Source of the DNA: Tateyamaria sp. syn59
GTDB lineage: Bacteria; Pseudomonadota; Alphaproteobacteria; Rhodobacterales; Rhodobacteraceae
Direction: 5' to 3'
Length of the DNA: 64,000 nucleotides
Assembly (NCBI RefSeq): GCF_007995245.1
Contig: NZ_VCBA01000012.1
Location: 1-64,000, forward strand
The notes below the pieces were generated by a model. It saw only the letters and a list, made by a program, of their open reading frames with translations, made no database searches and was not told where the DNA came from. The translations under genes and the position numbers were made by a program. Positions 43,872-53,446 of this stretch are shown piece after piece (positions within the stretch are counted from its first letter, which is position 1; each line of letters begins with the position of its first letter).

Positions 43872-44722
43872 CCGCGCCTATCGTGCATACTTTGGCCGAG
43901 TTGCGGCAAATGACGCGCGGCTGGCAGCGGGCGGGCGAAACCATTGGCGTGGTGCCGACCATGGGCGCGCTGCATGATGGCCATCTGAGCCTTGTCGCCC
44001 GCGCCAAGGAGATGAGTGACCGGGTGATCGTCACGATCTTTGTGAATCCCAAGCAGTTCAACAACCCGGAGGATCTCGCGAATTACCCACGGACCGAACA
44101 TGAAGATGCGCGCAAGCTGGAACGCTTTGCCGTCGACGCGATCTATGTTCCCGACGGGCCGCAGATGTATCCCGACGGGTTCGCAACGACCGTCAGTGTC
44201 GACGGTCTGACCAATGTCTTGTGCGGCGCGCACCGAGCCGGTCACTTCGACGGGGTGGCGACCGTGGTGACGAAGCTTTTTACCCAGACCTCGGCCGATC
44301 TGGCGTTTTTCGGTGAAAAGGATTTCCAGCAATTACAGGTGGTCCGACGGCTAGCGCGCGATCTGGACCTTGGGGTCGAGGTCGTGGGCTGCCCCACCAT
44401 TCGCGAGATCGACGGGCTCGCCATGTCATCGCGCAATCTTCTGCTTTCGGACAAGGCACGCAGCCGCGCCGCCGCGCTGAATGATGTGATGGAGGAGATG
44501 GCCGAGGCGCTCGGGCAAGGTAAAGACATCGCTGACCTATTGCCCGAAGCCAAAGGCCGTTTGGCAGCCGCCGGGTTTGGGGACATAGACTACCTTGAAA
44601 TGCGAACCAAAGATACGCTCCGCTTGATCGACAGGGCGACAGAACCTGCGCGCTTGTTTGCCGCCGCTTACATGGCGGGCGTTCGACTGATCGACAATAT
44701 CGACGTTCCGGTGGCTGACTAG
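43868..44722 (+). CDS. panC: Pantothenate synthetase
   Basis: A 284-residue PanC that joins pantoate and beta-alanine using ATP. The nucleotidyl-transferase HIGH-like motif lies in [33 protein letters not shown] and [13 protein letters not shown] are conserved family stretches. It follows panB by ATGA coupling. Two adjacent hairpins come after the stop. Confidence 0.95.
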   Translation: MTAPIVHTLAELRQMTRGWQRAGETIGVVPTMGALHDGHLSLVARAKEMSDRVIVTIFVNPKQFNNPEDLANYPRTEHEDARKLERFAVDAIYVPDGPQMYPDGFATTVSVDGLTNVLCGAHRAGHFDGVATVVTKLFTQTSADLAFFGEKDFQQLQVVRRLARDLDLGVEVVGCPTIREIDGLAMSSRNLLLSDKARSRAAALNDVMEEMAEALGQGKDIADLLPEAKGRLAAAGFGDIDYLEMRTKDTLRLIDRATEPARLFAAAYMAGVRLIDNIDVPVAD

Positions 44723-44767
44723 ACGGAGTTCTACGCGAACTCCGTGGGCTTTCTGGCGCAGAAAGCC
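44723..44767. terminator. Twin hairpins between panC and the metallo-beta-lactamase gene
   Basis: ACGGAGTTC-TACGC-GAACTCCGT (44723-44745) is followed directly by GGCTTTCTG-GCG-CAGAAAGCC (44747-44767), between convergent genes. No T tract follows, so termination is likely but not certain. Confidence 0.5.
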
Positions 44768-44820
44768 ACAACACGCAGGACATCCCGTGGATTTCCAGCC
44801 TGGCTTTGCGTCAAAGACCG

Positions 44821-45696
44821 TTACAGTTTGCCAAGCGGCACCTTCAGCGCCATGTCGCCCGCGTCGTCGCGCGGGATTTCTCCGGCCCGCATGTTCACCT
44901 GAAGTGCTGGGATGATCAGGCTGGGCATTGCAAGCTGTTTGTCCCGTTCTGTACGGAACTTGATGAAATCCTCGCGTGTCTTGCCTGCGCCGACATGGAT
45001 GTTCTTTTCCCGCTCTTCGGCCACCGTGGTTTCCCACGCGATTGCGCGGCCACCGGGGCCGTAATCGTGGCATATGAACAACCGCATCGCGTCGGGCAGG
45101 GCCAGCACACGCATGATACTGTCGTAAAGTTGCCCCGCATCGCCGCCCGGAAAATCCGCGCGGGCCGAGCCGCCGTCGGGCATGAACAGCGTGTCGCCGA
45201 CAAAGGCGGCATCGCCGATCACATGTACCATGCAGGCGGGCGTGTGGCCCGGCGTATGCATGGCAAAGCAGGTCATCGCGCCAACCTCATAGCTGTCGCC
45301 ATCTTCGAACAGCGCGTCGAACTGGCTGCCATCACGCTGAAATTCGGTACCTTCGTTAAAGACCTTGCCGAAGGTGTCCTGCACCTCTGTGATCTTGGCG
45401 CCAATGCCGATCTTGCCCCCCAGCGCCTGCTGAATATAGGGCGCACCGGACAAGTGATCGGCATGCACGTGGGTCTCGATGATCCACTCAAGCCGCAGGT
45501 CATTGGCGCGGATATGCGCGATCATCTTGTCCGCACCATCAAAATTCAGCGCTCCGGCGGCGTAGTCGATATCCATGACCGCGTCGATCACCGCGCAGGC
45601 CCGTCCGTTGGGCTCCTGCACGACGTAGGAAATGGTGTTGGACCGTTCGTCAAAGAAAGGCGTCACGATCGGATGGCACGTCATGTCTGGGGTCAC
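44821..45696 (-). CDS. MBL-fold metallohydrolase, ETHE1/Blh-like persulfide dioxygenase
   Basis: A 291-residue metallo-beta-lactamase-fold protein with the metal motif ETHVHADHLSGA, HTPGHTPACMVH and FICHDYGPGGR. This pattern and its coupling to a rhodanese gene (ATGA overlap) fit the Blh/ETHE1 group, which oxidises glutathione persulfide to sulfite using mononuclear iron. Confidence 0.87.
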   Translation of the reverse strand: MTPDMTCHPIVTPFFDERSNTISYVVQEPNGRACAVIDAVMDIDYAAGALNFDGADKMIAHIRANDLRLEWIIETHVHADHLSGAPYIQQALGGKIGIGAKITEVQDTFGKVFNEGTEFQRDGSQFDALFEDGDSYEVGAMTCFAMHTPGHTPACMVHVIGDAAFVGDTLFMPDGGSARADFPGGDAGQLYDSIMRVLALPDAMRLFICHDYGPGGRAIAWETTVAEEREKNIHVGAGKTREDFIKFRTERDKQLAMPSLIIPALQVNMRAGEIPRDDAGDMALKVPLGKL

Positions 45697-46091
45697 GTCT
45701 TGTCCTCCTTTTCAACCGGCCCGCCCTGCGCTTCCCAGGTCGAAAACCCTTCGCGCAGATGGGCCGCATCAAATCCCATGTCTTGCAATGTGGCCACGGT
45801 CAGCGCCGATCGCCAGCCCGAGGCACAGTGAAACAGATAGGTCTTTCCCGTCTGACCGAAAACGTCCTTGAAATACGGGCTGTCCGGGTCGACCCAAAAC
45901 TCGATCATGCCGCGCGGCGCGTGGACGGATCCGGGGATGTACCCGCTGCGCTGGCGTTCCCGGATATCCCGAATATCGACGATCACGACATCCGGATCAT
46001 CGACCATCTTGATCGCATCGGCTGTGTCCACCTCTTTGATCCGCGCGCGGGCGGCGGCGACCATGTCGGCGGCGGTGGTCTTCAGGGCCAT
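45693..46091 (-). CDS. Rhodanese-like sulfurtransferase
   Basis: A 132-residue single rhodanese domain: VVIVDIRDIRERQRSGYIPGSVHAPRG and the active-site loop YLFHCASGWRSAL with the catalytic Cys. It would carry persulfide sulfur between sulfide oxidation and the downstream dioxygenase. First gene of the pair; divergent from the DoxX-like gene. Confidence 0.88.
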   Translation of the reverse strand: MALKTTAADMVAAARARIKEVDTADAIKMVDDPDVVIVDIRDIRERQRSGYIPGSVHAPRGMIEFWVDPDSPYFKDVFGQTGKTYLFHCASGWRSALTVATLQDMGFDAAHLREGFSTWEAQGGPVEKEDKT

Positions 46092-46393
46092 GGATCCCTC
46101 CGGTTTGGGTGAAGTCTGACAGCGGGACAGGGTTACGGCAAGTCATTCGGTGCGGCGGCGCACGCCCTTTGTCATGCGCGGCAATCCGCCAACCACTTCT
46201 ACTTGGGGTAGGGAGTTCCTGACTTGGGGTTTGTGCACCTGCAGCATATGTTTGTGACACAAGACGAGGACAACGCGTCATTTTCCGCGGTCCCGATTAT
46301 TAAGAACCAATTTTAAGACCTTCCGGTCCGATTTTTCGGGCCCTGACACTTCGCATTTTGAACAAACCTATTGATTTCTCTCAGGAGATTAAA
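46092..46393. other. 302-base intergenic region between rhodanese and DoxX-like genes
   Basis: Divergent promoter region with no supported gene. It holds a short odd palindrome TTGTGACACAA (46253-46263), a possible regulator site, and a strong AGGAG (46383-46387) for the DoxX-like start. I saw no ATTC-N8-GAAT element of the SqrR type. Confidence 0.5.
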
Positions 46394-47449
46394 ATGAAAC
46401 GCCATATTTTTCTGGCGCGGTGCGCTGCCGCGCTGCCCCTCCTTTTTTTCCTATCCACACCGATCAACGCCCATGAGGCATGGCTTCTCAGCCCGGCCGA
46501 GATCGAGGCGCTGTCGCAAGCGCCCGTGCCGGAACTGTTCCGCAGCCCGGTCTGGCTTGGGCTTGCGGCCACTGTCGGCTTTGCGCTGACGCTTGCAGCA
46601 CTCGGGCTTGAACCGGTGCTTGGCCGTCTCGAAGACCGCGCGATCCAGCCCATTTGGAAGCGCTACGGAGATGTCGGGCCGCTTGTGCTGCGCCTTGGGT
46701 TGGCGGCCATGACGCTGCTTGCCGCCTTTGGAGGTCTGCCGCGCCACGGCACCGAAGCGTGGACCGTTTCAACCTTTCTCGTGCCGGATATGCAGCTCAC
46801 TGATGTAAGCGGCGCAAGCATTCTGATCGGCGCGCAAGCGATGCTGGCGGTCTTTTTGATCGCGGGTCTGGCAACCCGTGCCTGTGGTGTCATTCTGATC
46901 GCTCTGTCACTGGCAGGTCCGGTGATCTTTGGGCCCTCGTTTTGGTCCTATACCCCGCATTTTGCGGCGCCTGGGCTGATCCTGGTTGCGTTGGGTGCCG
47001 GTCGGCTGTCATGCGATCATGTGCTGAACACTGATATCGGGGCCTATACCGCCGCTCCGCTGCGCCAGATCCTGTGGCGCATGTCGCACATCCTGATCGG
47101 TGCGGGCTTTGTCTATCTGGGCTTTGCCTACAAGCTGATGCAGCCGACACTGTTGATTGCGATCCTCGAACGCGGAGACATGCCAACCTTCGGGATTCAG
47201 ATGCCCGTCATTGCTCTGATCATGACTGGTGTCGAAATCCTATGCGGGGCCTTGCTGATCATGGGGCGTCTTGTGCGGCCGGTGGCGCTGGCGATCCTCG
47301 GAGCGATCACGTTTCTGGCCATCACCTTGGGCGAAACGCCGCTGTTTCACGCCAACCTATACGGCGCGTTGCTGGTGGTGCTTTTGGCAGGCCGCACAGT
47401 ACCCATTGCGCACCGTGTGCCGGGCATTCAATGGGCGAGGGCTGTCTGA
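46394..47449 (+). CDS. DoxX-like integral membrane protein
   Basis: A 351-residue membrane protein with a signal-peptide-like N-terminus (MKRHIFLARCAAALPLLFFL, cut near INAHEAW), then about eight hydrophobic helices; the GLATRACG and WRMSHILIGAGFVYLGFAYK stretches are DoxX-like. DoxX proteins pair with thiosulfate or sulfide:quinone chemistry, which fits the divergent rhodanese-Blh pair, but the precise role is unknown. ATG 46394 has AGGAG 6 bases upstream; an ATG at 46358 has none. Confidence 0.75.
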   Translation: MKRHIFLARCAAALPLLFFLSTPINAHEAWLLSPAEIEALSQAPVPELFRSPVWLGLAATVGFALTLAALGLEPVLGRLEDRAIQPIWKRYGDVGPLVLRLGLAAMTLLAAFGGLPRHGTEAWTVSTFLVPDMQLTDVSGASILIGAQAMLAVFLIAGLATRACGVILIALSLAGPVIFGPSFWSYTPHFAAPGLILVALGAGRLSCDHVLNTDIGAYTAAPLRQILWRMSHILIGAGFVYLGFAYKLMQPTLLIAILERGDMPTFGIQMPVIALIMTGVEILCGALLIMGRLVRPVALAILGAITFLAITLGETPLFHANLYGALLVVLLAGRTVPIAHRVPGIQWARAV

Positions 47450-47910
47450 TGTTGCGTGTATTTCTGAACCGCCTGGGGCTGGCGCCCTGTGTCATTGCAC
47501 TTATGCTCGGCACATTGGTGATTGCAGCACCCATCGTGAACGCCAAGGGAGGACCGCCGCGCACGGTCTTCCTCGTCCTGCCCGATATCATCGCCCCACC
47601 AACCGTGCAGGTGCGGGCCGATGCATTGGGCGGAGGACGGTATCGGCTGTACCTCGATACGAGGAATTTCGCGTTCACCGACATCTGCGTCCTTGAGGCC
47701 GAAGCCGCACCGATTGGGCACGCGCATATCCATGTGGATGGGGCGAAAGTCGCCTCGGCCTTTTTCCCTGTCATCGACATCGGCCCGCTTGATCCCGGCG
47801 CCCACCATATTGATGTCGTGTTGCGGGGGCAGGACCACCGCGCCCTTATCGCGCAGGGCGCCATGGTGCAGGGACACACGCGCCTTGTTGTGCCGGATAG
47901 ACCGATCTAG
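47449..47910 (+). CDS. Exported protein of unknown function
   Basis: A 153-residue protein with a hydrophobic N-terminal signal (about 10-29, ending PIVNAKG) and a beta-rich remainder (RYRLYLDTRNFAFTDIC, HAHIHVDGAKVASAFF). The pair of His in HAHIHVDG could bind a metal. It overlaps the DoxX-like stop by one base (TGATG), so the two are co-expressed. I do not recognise the family. Confidence 0.7.
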   Translation: MLRVFLNRLGLAPCVIALMLGTLVIAAPIVNAKGGPPRTVFLVLPDIIAPPTVQVRADALGGGRYRLYLDTRNFAFTDICVLEAEAAPIGHAHIHVDGAKVASAFFPVIDIGPLDPGAHHIDVVLRGQDHRALIAQGAMVQGHTRLVVPDRPI

Positions 47911-48028
47911 CTGGCCGCAGGCAAGCGGTTGAGCGCAGCATGCGTGAGCGCGATAAGCATCCTTATGTAAATTTTTGAAAAGCCATATCGTGTAAAAATG
48001 CGTATCTTACCGCCTACGCGTTGCTGCT

Positions 48029-49501
48029 CTACACAGCCTGGGTTGCAGCGATGGCGCGTTGCCAGCGGGCATAACCGGCGTCACGGTCAGTTTCAGACAT
48101 CTGTGGGTCGAACCGCGCCTCGCGCGCCCAGGTCCCGGCAAACCCCTCCATGTCGGGGTAGATACCCGCGCGCATCCCAGCCAGCCATGCCGCGCCAAGG
48201 GCCGTCGTCTCAAGACCCGCAGGACGATCCACCGGCGCGCCCAGCATGTCCGAGAGAAACTGCATGGCCCAGTCATTGGCGCTCAGCCCGCCATCGACGC
48301 GCAAAACGGCGTCGCCGCCATCCGGCCAGTCAGCGCGCATGGCCTCCCACAGATCGCGGGTCTGGAAACCGATGCTTTCCAGCGCGGCCCGCGCCATATC
48401 TGCCGGCCCCGTATCACGCGTCAGACCAAAGGTTGCCCCACGGCAATCAGGGTTCCAATAAGGCGCACCAAGGCCGGTGAACGCAGGCACAAGGGTCACG
48501 TTGCCGCTGCCCTTTTCTGCCAGTGCTTGCGTTTCAGCCGCGCTCGCGATGATACCCAGCCCGTCGCGCAGCCATTGCACGACCGCACCTGCGATGAAAA
48601 TCGACCCTTCCAGCGCGTAAGTCGGTTTACCGTCAAGCTGATAGGCGACTGTGGTCAGCAAACGATTGTTGGACGTGACAGGCGCATCCCCGGTATTCAG
48701 CAGCGCAAAACATCCGGTGCCGTAGGTGGATTTCAACATGCCCGGCGCAAAACAGGCCTGCCCAATTGTCGCCGCCTGCTGATCTCCCGCCACGCCGTAA
48801 ATTGGTGTCTCGCCCCCCAGCAAGTCGGTCACGCCGAAATCTGATGCGCAGTCGCGCACCTCGGGCAACATCTCCATCGGGATGTCGAGCATCGCGCACA
48901 TTTCGGGGCTCCAGGCGCCCTTGTGGATGTCATACAACATCGTGCGCGCCGCATTCGTCGCATCTGTGACATGTGCCGCGCGCCCCGTCATGTGCCAGAT
49001 CAGGAAGCTATCGACAGTGCCGAACAGCAGCTTGCCTGCCTTCGCGCGGTCGCGTGACCCTTCGTTCTGATCAAGGATCCACTTCACCTTTGTGGCCGAG
49101 AAGTAGGGATCAAGCAACAGACCAGTGATGGTCGTCACCTGATCTCCATAGCCATCGGCGCGCAGGCCTTCGCACATCTGGGCCGTGCGGCGGTCCTGCC
49201 AAACGATGGCATTGTGCAGCGGAGCGCCCGTCTCTGCATCCCAGATCACGGTCGTTTCGCGCTGGTTGGTGATACCGATGGCCGCGATGTCGCTTGCGCC
49301 CAAACCGGCCTTCTCCATCGCCGCCTTGCAGGTTGATTGCACCGTGGCCCAAAGGTCCGCAGGTTCATGTTCGACCCAGCCGCTGTTTGGAAAATGCTGC
49401 TTAAACTCTTCCTGCGCCGAGGCGACCGGCTGCATGCTCCCGTCAAACACAATCGCGCGGGACGACGTGGTGCCCTGATCGATGGCTAGAATATGGGTCA
49501 T
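48029..49501 (-). CDS. glpK: Glycerol kinase
   Basis: A 490-residue FGGY-family kinase forming glycerol 3-phosphate. Seen are [33 protein letters not shown] and FALLNTGD, and [20 protein letters not shown]. Start at ATG 49501, overlapping the glpD stop (ATGA). Feeds glycerol into glpD; no glycerol transporter is nearby. Confidence 0.95.
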   Translation of the reverse strand: MTHILAIDQGTTSSRAIVFDGSMQPVASAQEEFKQHFPNSGWVEHEPADLWATVQSTCKAAMEKAGLGASDIAAIGITNQRETTVIWDAETGAPLHNAIVWQDRRTAQMCEGLRADGYGDQVTTITGLLLDPYFSATKVKWILDQNEGSRDRAKAGKLLFGTVDSFLIWHMTGRAAHVTDATNAARTMLYDIHKGAWSPEMCAMLDIPMEMLPEVRDCASDFGVTDLLGGETPIYGVAGDQQAATIGQACFAPGMLKSTYGTGCFALLNTGDAPVTSNNRLLTTVAYQLDGKPTYALEGSIFIAGAVVQWLRDGLGIIASAAETQALAEKGSGNVTLVPAFTGLGAPYWNPDCRGATFGLTRDTGPADMARAALESIGFQTRDLWEAMRADWPDGGDAVLRVDGGLSANDWAMQFLSDMLGAPVDRPAGLETTALGAAWLAGMRAGIYPDMEGFAGTWAREARFDPQMSETDRDAGYARWQRAIAATQAV

Positions 49502-51054
49502 GCGGCGTGTTCCTTCATCCAAGTATCCACGGCCCCACGCTCTTCCGCGCTAAGGCGCAGACCAAGCTTGGTCCGCCGCCACAGCGCGTCATCGCCCGCC
49601 ACCGCGTATTCGCGGGCCATCATCCATTTGAGTTCCGCCCCGGTCAATGTGGCGCCAAAATCCGGGCCGAGGTCATCGGCCGCCTTGGCATCACCCAGCA
49701 CCTCCCACGCTTCGGTGCCGTATGCCCGGATCAAGCGACCGGCCCATTTTTCGTCGAGAAAAGGATAATCCGCCGCCAGCTTCATGGTCAGCGACCCGAC
49801 CTCAGCCACCTTGAAATCCCCACCCGGCAGCGCGACGCCTGCGGTCCAAGCCTCACCCAAACCCATCTTGGCCAGCGCCTGTTCTGCCAGCTTGCGATAG
49901 GTGGTGATCTTGCCACCAAAGACGCTCAGCACCGGCGGGCCGTTCTCATCCAGCGCCAGCACATAGTCGCGCGTGGCCGCCGTCGCCGACGACGCACCAT
50001 CGTCGTAAAGCGGGCGCACACCGGAATAGGTCCAGACAACGTCCTCCGCCGTCACAGGCTTTTCAAAATACTCGGACGCAAAGGCGCACAGATAATCTCG
50101 TTCTTCATTCGTGATCGCAGGCTTTGTATCCGCATCCGTATGTTCCGCATCCGTGGTCCCGATCAGGGTGAAATCCTGCTCATATGGAATGGCAAAGATG
50201 ATGCGCCCATCGGTGCCCTGAAAGAAATACGCCTTGTCATGGTCATAGAGTTTCTTGGTCACGATATGCGAGCCACGCACCAGCCGGATGTTGTGTTGCG
50301 AGTTCTGGCGCATCACCCCGGTCAAAATATCAGCGACCCAGGGGCCGCCTGCGTTCACCAGAGCCTTGGCGCGGAACGTGCCCTTCTCGGTCTCAATCCG
50401 CCAGGTATCGCCATCGCGCGAAGCTTCCTTTACGGCACAGCGCGTCAAGATCGTCGCACCACGCGCCTCCGCATCGCGGGCGTTCAGCATCACCAGCCGG
50501 GAATCCTCGACCCAGGCGTCACTATATTCATAGGCCATCTTGAAACGCGATTTCAGGCCCTCGCCCTCAGGTGCTTTGGTCAGATCCAGCGTCTTGGTCC
50601 CGGGCAGGATCTCGCGCCCGCCGAGATTGTCATAAAGAAACAGACCCAACCGCACGAGCCATGCAGGCCGCCGCCCCTTCTCGATCCAGGGCATGGTCAC
50701 GCGCAGCAGACGCGAGGTCGGCGTATCACTGTCGAACCGCATGTCGGGGGCGTAGGGCAGGACAAAGCGCATGGGCCAGCTGATATGCGGCATAGCCTTC
50801 AGCAGCACCTCACGCTCTTTGAGCGCGGATTTCACAAGGCCGAATTCAAAGAACTCAAGATAGCGCAACCCCCCGTGAAACAGCTTGGTCGACGCGCTAG
50901 AGGTTGCACCACCCAGATCCCCGGCCTCGGCCATTGCGACACTCAGGCCCCGGCCAGACGCATCGCGGGCGATCCCCGCACCGTTGATCCCGCCGCCAAT
51001 CACGAACAGATCAAAGACTTTTTCGTCGGCCAATACAGCGTCCTCCGCGTTCAA
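49498..51054 (-). CDS. glpD: Aerobic glycerol-3-phosphate dehydrogenase
   Basis: A 518-residue FAD enzyme oxidising glycerol 3-phosphate to dihydroxyacetone phosphate at the membrane and passing electrons to quinone. FAD motif [20 protein letters not shown]; later [20 protein letters not shown] and [14 protein letters not shown]. First gene of glpD-glpK, 47 bases from the LysE gene on the same strand. Confidence 0.95.
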   Translation of the reverse strand: MNAEDAVLADEKVFDLFVIGGGINGAGIARDASGRGLSVAMAEAGDLGGATSSASTKLFHGGLRYLEFFEFGLVKSALKEREVLLKAMPHISWPMRFVLPYAPDMRFDSDTPTSRLLRVTMPWIEKGRRPAWLVRLGLFLYDNLGGREILPGTKTLDLTKAPEGEGLKSRFKMAYEYSDAWVEDSRLVMLNARDAEARGATILTRCAVKEASRDGDTWRIETEKGTFRAKALVNAGGPWVADILTGVMRQNSQHNIRLVRGSHIVTKKLYDHDKAYFFQGTDGRIIFAIPYEQDFTLIGTTDAEHTDADTKPAITNEERDYLCAFASEYFEKPVTAEDVVWTYSGVRPLYDDGASSATAATRDYVLALDENGPPVLSVFGGKITTYRKLAEQALAKMGLGEAWTAGVALPGGDFKVAEVGSLTMKLAADYPFLDEKWAGRLIRAYGTEAWEVLGDAKAADDLGPDFGATLTGAELKWMMAREYAVAGDDALWRRTKLGLRLSAEERGAVDTWMKEHAA

Positions 51055-51101
51055 TACGTGGACGTCTTAAAAGCATAGTAGCAGCATATCAATCGTTAGC
51101 G

Positions 51102-51722
51102 TTAACGTTGCGGCGTGATGTCCTTGATGCCCAGCAGCGCGGCGGCACCGATCATCAGCCCGCCACAGATCCGATTGATGGTGGCCAGCGACGCGTTCAA
51201 CCGCGCGGCCACCCGGTCCCCCGCCCAGCCCCAAAGCAGCAGGGTCGCGCCGTCTACAACCAGATATGTCGCCCCGAGAATGAGAAGTTGCGGCAGAACA
51301 GGCGCCTCAACCACGATGAACTGCGGAAAGAGCGCGGCAAAGAACACGACAGCAAAGGGGTTGGTCATCGACGTGACAAAGCCAAGACGGAACAGACGCG
51401 CGGGCCGTCCAGCCGCTGTCTGTCCGCGCCTCGAAGTGCCTTGCGACATCATCATCCTCAACCCGATCCAGACCAGATAGGCGACGCCCAGCCACTTGAT
51501 GACACTGAACGCAGTGGCAGATGTGGCAATCACGGCGGCCAATCCGAACGCCGCCGCAGTCATTTGCAGCACGTTGGCACTCAGATCACCCGCGACCACC
51601 CACAGGCTACGGCGCAGCCCGTGTCTCATGGAATTTGCAATGATCAAAAGCTGGCTGGTATCTGGTGGTGTTGCAAAGAACACTGCGACGGCGGCCAGAT
51701 AGACAAGATAGACCTCGGTCAT
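51102..51722 (-). CDS. LysE/RhtB-family amino-acid exporter
   Basis: A 206-residue membrane protein with six hydrophobic helices and family stretches PPDTSQLLIIANSMRHGLRRSLW, LGVAYLVWIGLRMM and SMTNPFAVVFFAALFPQF. It overlaps the idi stop by one base (TGATG), which ties it to the photosynthesis operon. The exported compound cannot be named. Confidence 0.88.
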   Translation of the reverse strand: MTEVYLVYLAAVAVFFATPPDTSQLLIIANSMRHGLRRSLWVVAGDLSANVLQMTAAAFGLAAVIATSATAFSVIKWLGVAYLVWIGLRMMMSQGTSRRGQTAAGRPARLFRLGFVTSMTNPFAVVFFAALFPQFIVVEAPVLPQLLILGATYLVVDGATLLLWGWAGDRVAARLNASLATINRICGGLMIGAAALLGIKDITPQR

Positions 51723-52264
51723 CACACGCGCGCGGCCTGCGCCAGATCGGCGCCAAAGATCGTGCCGGAATGCTCAGCCAGGTAGATACGCAGCCACGGC
51801 GTAAAGCGCTTGGGATGCCGCTGCACCGTCGCCATCAGGTCATGATAATCGACCCACTCGTGGGCCATCACCTCATCCGGGTTCGGCGCAATGGACAGCG
51901 TCCCGCGGACATGGCCCAGATAAACATCAACCACCTCGTGTTCGATCAGGTCATTGCCGACATCAGCGCGGTATTCCAGGTGGTGACGATGCTCAAGCGG
52001 CACGCCGGTGATCCCAAGTTCTTCGTTCAGACGCCGGGCCGCACAGACCGAAGGCGCCTCATCCCAATCGGGATGGGTGCAGCACGTGTTCGCCCACAGG
52101 CCGGGCGTATGGTACTTTCCCATCGCGCGCTGCTGCATCAGCACCTCGGTGCCCCGGATCAAAAAGACGGACACGGCCTTGTGCTTCAGCCCGCGCTGAT
52201 GCGCTTCCAGCTTTTCCACCGGGGTCAACGTGCCGTCGACCCAAGCGGGGATCATGATACTCAT
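51722..52264 (-). CDS. idi: Isopentenyl-diphosphate delta-isomerase (type 1)
   Basis: A 180-residue Nudix-fold isomerase interconverting IPP and DMAPP. Catalytic stretches: WANTCCTHPDWDE with the active-site Cys, RRLNEELGI, and EHEVVDVYLG. It lies between bchP and the LysE gene, overlapping bchP by 4 bases. It supplies prenyl units to pigment synthesis. Confidence 0.93.
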   Translation of the reverse strand: MSIMIPAWVDGTLTPVEKLEAHQRGLKHKAVSVFLIRGTEVLMQQRAMGKYHTPGLWANTCCTHPDWDEAPSVCAARRLNEELGITGVPLEHRHHLEYRADVGNDLIEHEVVDVYLGHVRGTLSIAPNPDEVMAHEWVDYHDLMATVQRHPKRFTPWLRIYLAEHSGTIFGADLAQAARV

Positions 52265-53442
52265 ACGTGTTCCGCCTTCACCAACCCGGTCAGATGCGCC
52301 AGGTTCTTGATGCCGATCTTGAGGTGCGCCATGGGCCGCGCCTTGACCAACTTCTTGTTCATATACGCCTCGAAGGTCAGACGCTGCACATCAATGTCGT
52401 GACATAGTGACACAAAGCGTTCGCGCCGGTCGTCGCTGCGGTAGTAGGCGTTCTGCATGGACGCCAGCACACGAAACACCGTCTTGTGCTCGCGCATGAA
52501 CAGCTTGCGGGCGAGTTTCAGGTCCTTAACCCGACCGCTCGCCAGCGTCGCCGCACAGGCCGTTGCCGCGACCCGGCCCCCGACCATGGCATAGTAAATG
52601 CCCTCGCCCGAGGATGGCGCAACTACACCGGCCGCATCACCGGCCAGCACGACATCCTTGCCGTTGTCCCAGCGGTCCATGGGTTTCAGCGGAATAGGCG
52701 CGCCCTCTTTCCGCAGCGTCTCGCACTCGCTCAGACCCGAGGCCGCGCGCAAGGCCGCCGTCGCTTCCTTCAAATTGACCGAGGATTGCTCCGATCCCAT
52801 CCCGACGCTGGTCGTGCCGCCATGCGGGAACACCCAGCCATAAAAGTCAGGCGAGATCGCGCCGTCATAGATCACATCGCAGCGCATCGGATCGTAGCTA
52901 TCGGTGGCCTCGGGCGCCTTGATGATCTCGTGATAGGCAAAGACCAGCGGTACCTTGTCGGCACCCTCAACCTCGGCCTGTCCGACGCGAGACTTGGCAC
53001 CATCGGCCCCAATGACCAGCTTGCAGGGCAGCTCGCGTTCCTCTTGCGTGGCCTTGTCGCGGTAGATCACCACCGGGTGCCCATCTGGCCGCTCAATCCG
53101 CACGAAAGTGCCAGTGAAATACGCGGCCCCCGCATCGACCGCGCGCTGGCGCAGGAACGGATCAAAGTCCTTGCGGTCGACCATCCCGACATAGCCGTTC
53201 TCGATCGGAATATCGACGCGCCGCCCAGTGGGCGAGATCATGCGGGCGGTTGTGACCTTGGTCAGCAACTGCTCTTCACCGATGTGAAAGTCCTGCATCA
53301 ACCGCGGCGGGATCGCTCCGCCACAAGGCTTGATCCGCCCCTCCCGGTCCAACAGGGCGACGTTATGGCCCGACCGCACCAGATCTTCGGCAGCGGTGGC
53401 GCCGGACGGCCCTCCGCCCACAACAACGACGTCATACATCAT
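52261..53442 (-). CDS. bchP: Geranylgeranyl diphosphate/bacteriochlorophyll reductase
   Basis: A 393-residue FAD-dependent reductase converting the geranylgeranyl to the phytyl tail. FAD motif VVVVGGGPSGATAAEDLVRSG, VIGADGAKSRVGQAEV and VLAGDAAGVVAPSSGEGIYYA are characteristic. Start at ATG 53442 (or 53439), with GGGAG upstream. 4 bases after the pucC-like gene, coupled to idi. Confidence 0.95.
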   Translation of the reverse strand: MMYDVVVVGGGPSGATAAEDLVRSGHNVALLDREGRIKPCGGAIPPRLMQDFHIGEEQLLTKVTTARMISPTGRRVDIPIENGYVGMVDRKDFDPFLRQRAVDAGAAYFTGTFVRIERPDGHPVVIYRDKATQEERELPCKLVIGADGAKSRVGQAEVEGADKVPLVFAYHEIIKAPEATDSYDPMRCDVIYDGAISPDFYGWVFPHGGTTSVGMGSEQSSVNLKEATAALRAASGLSECETLRKEGAPIPLKPMDRWDNGKDVVLAGDAAGVVAPSSGEGIYYAMVGGRVAATACAATLASGRVKDLKLARKLFMREHKTVFRVLASMQNAYYRSDDRRERFVSLCHDIDVQRLTFEAYMNKKLVKARPMAHLKIGIKNLAHLTGLVKAEHV

Positions 53443-53446
53443 CAGA

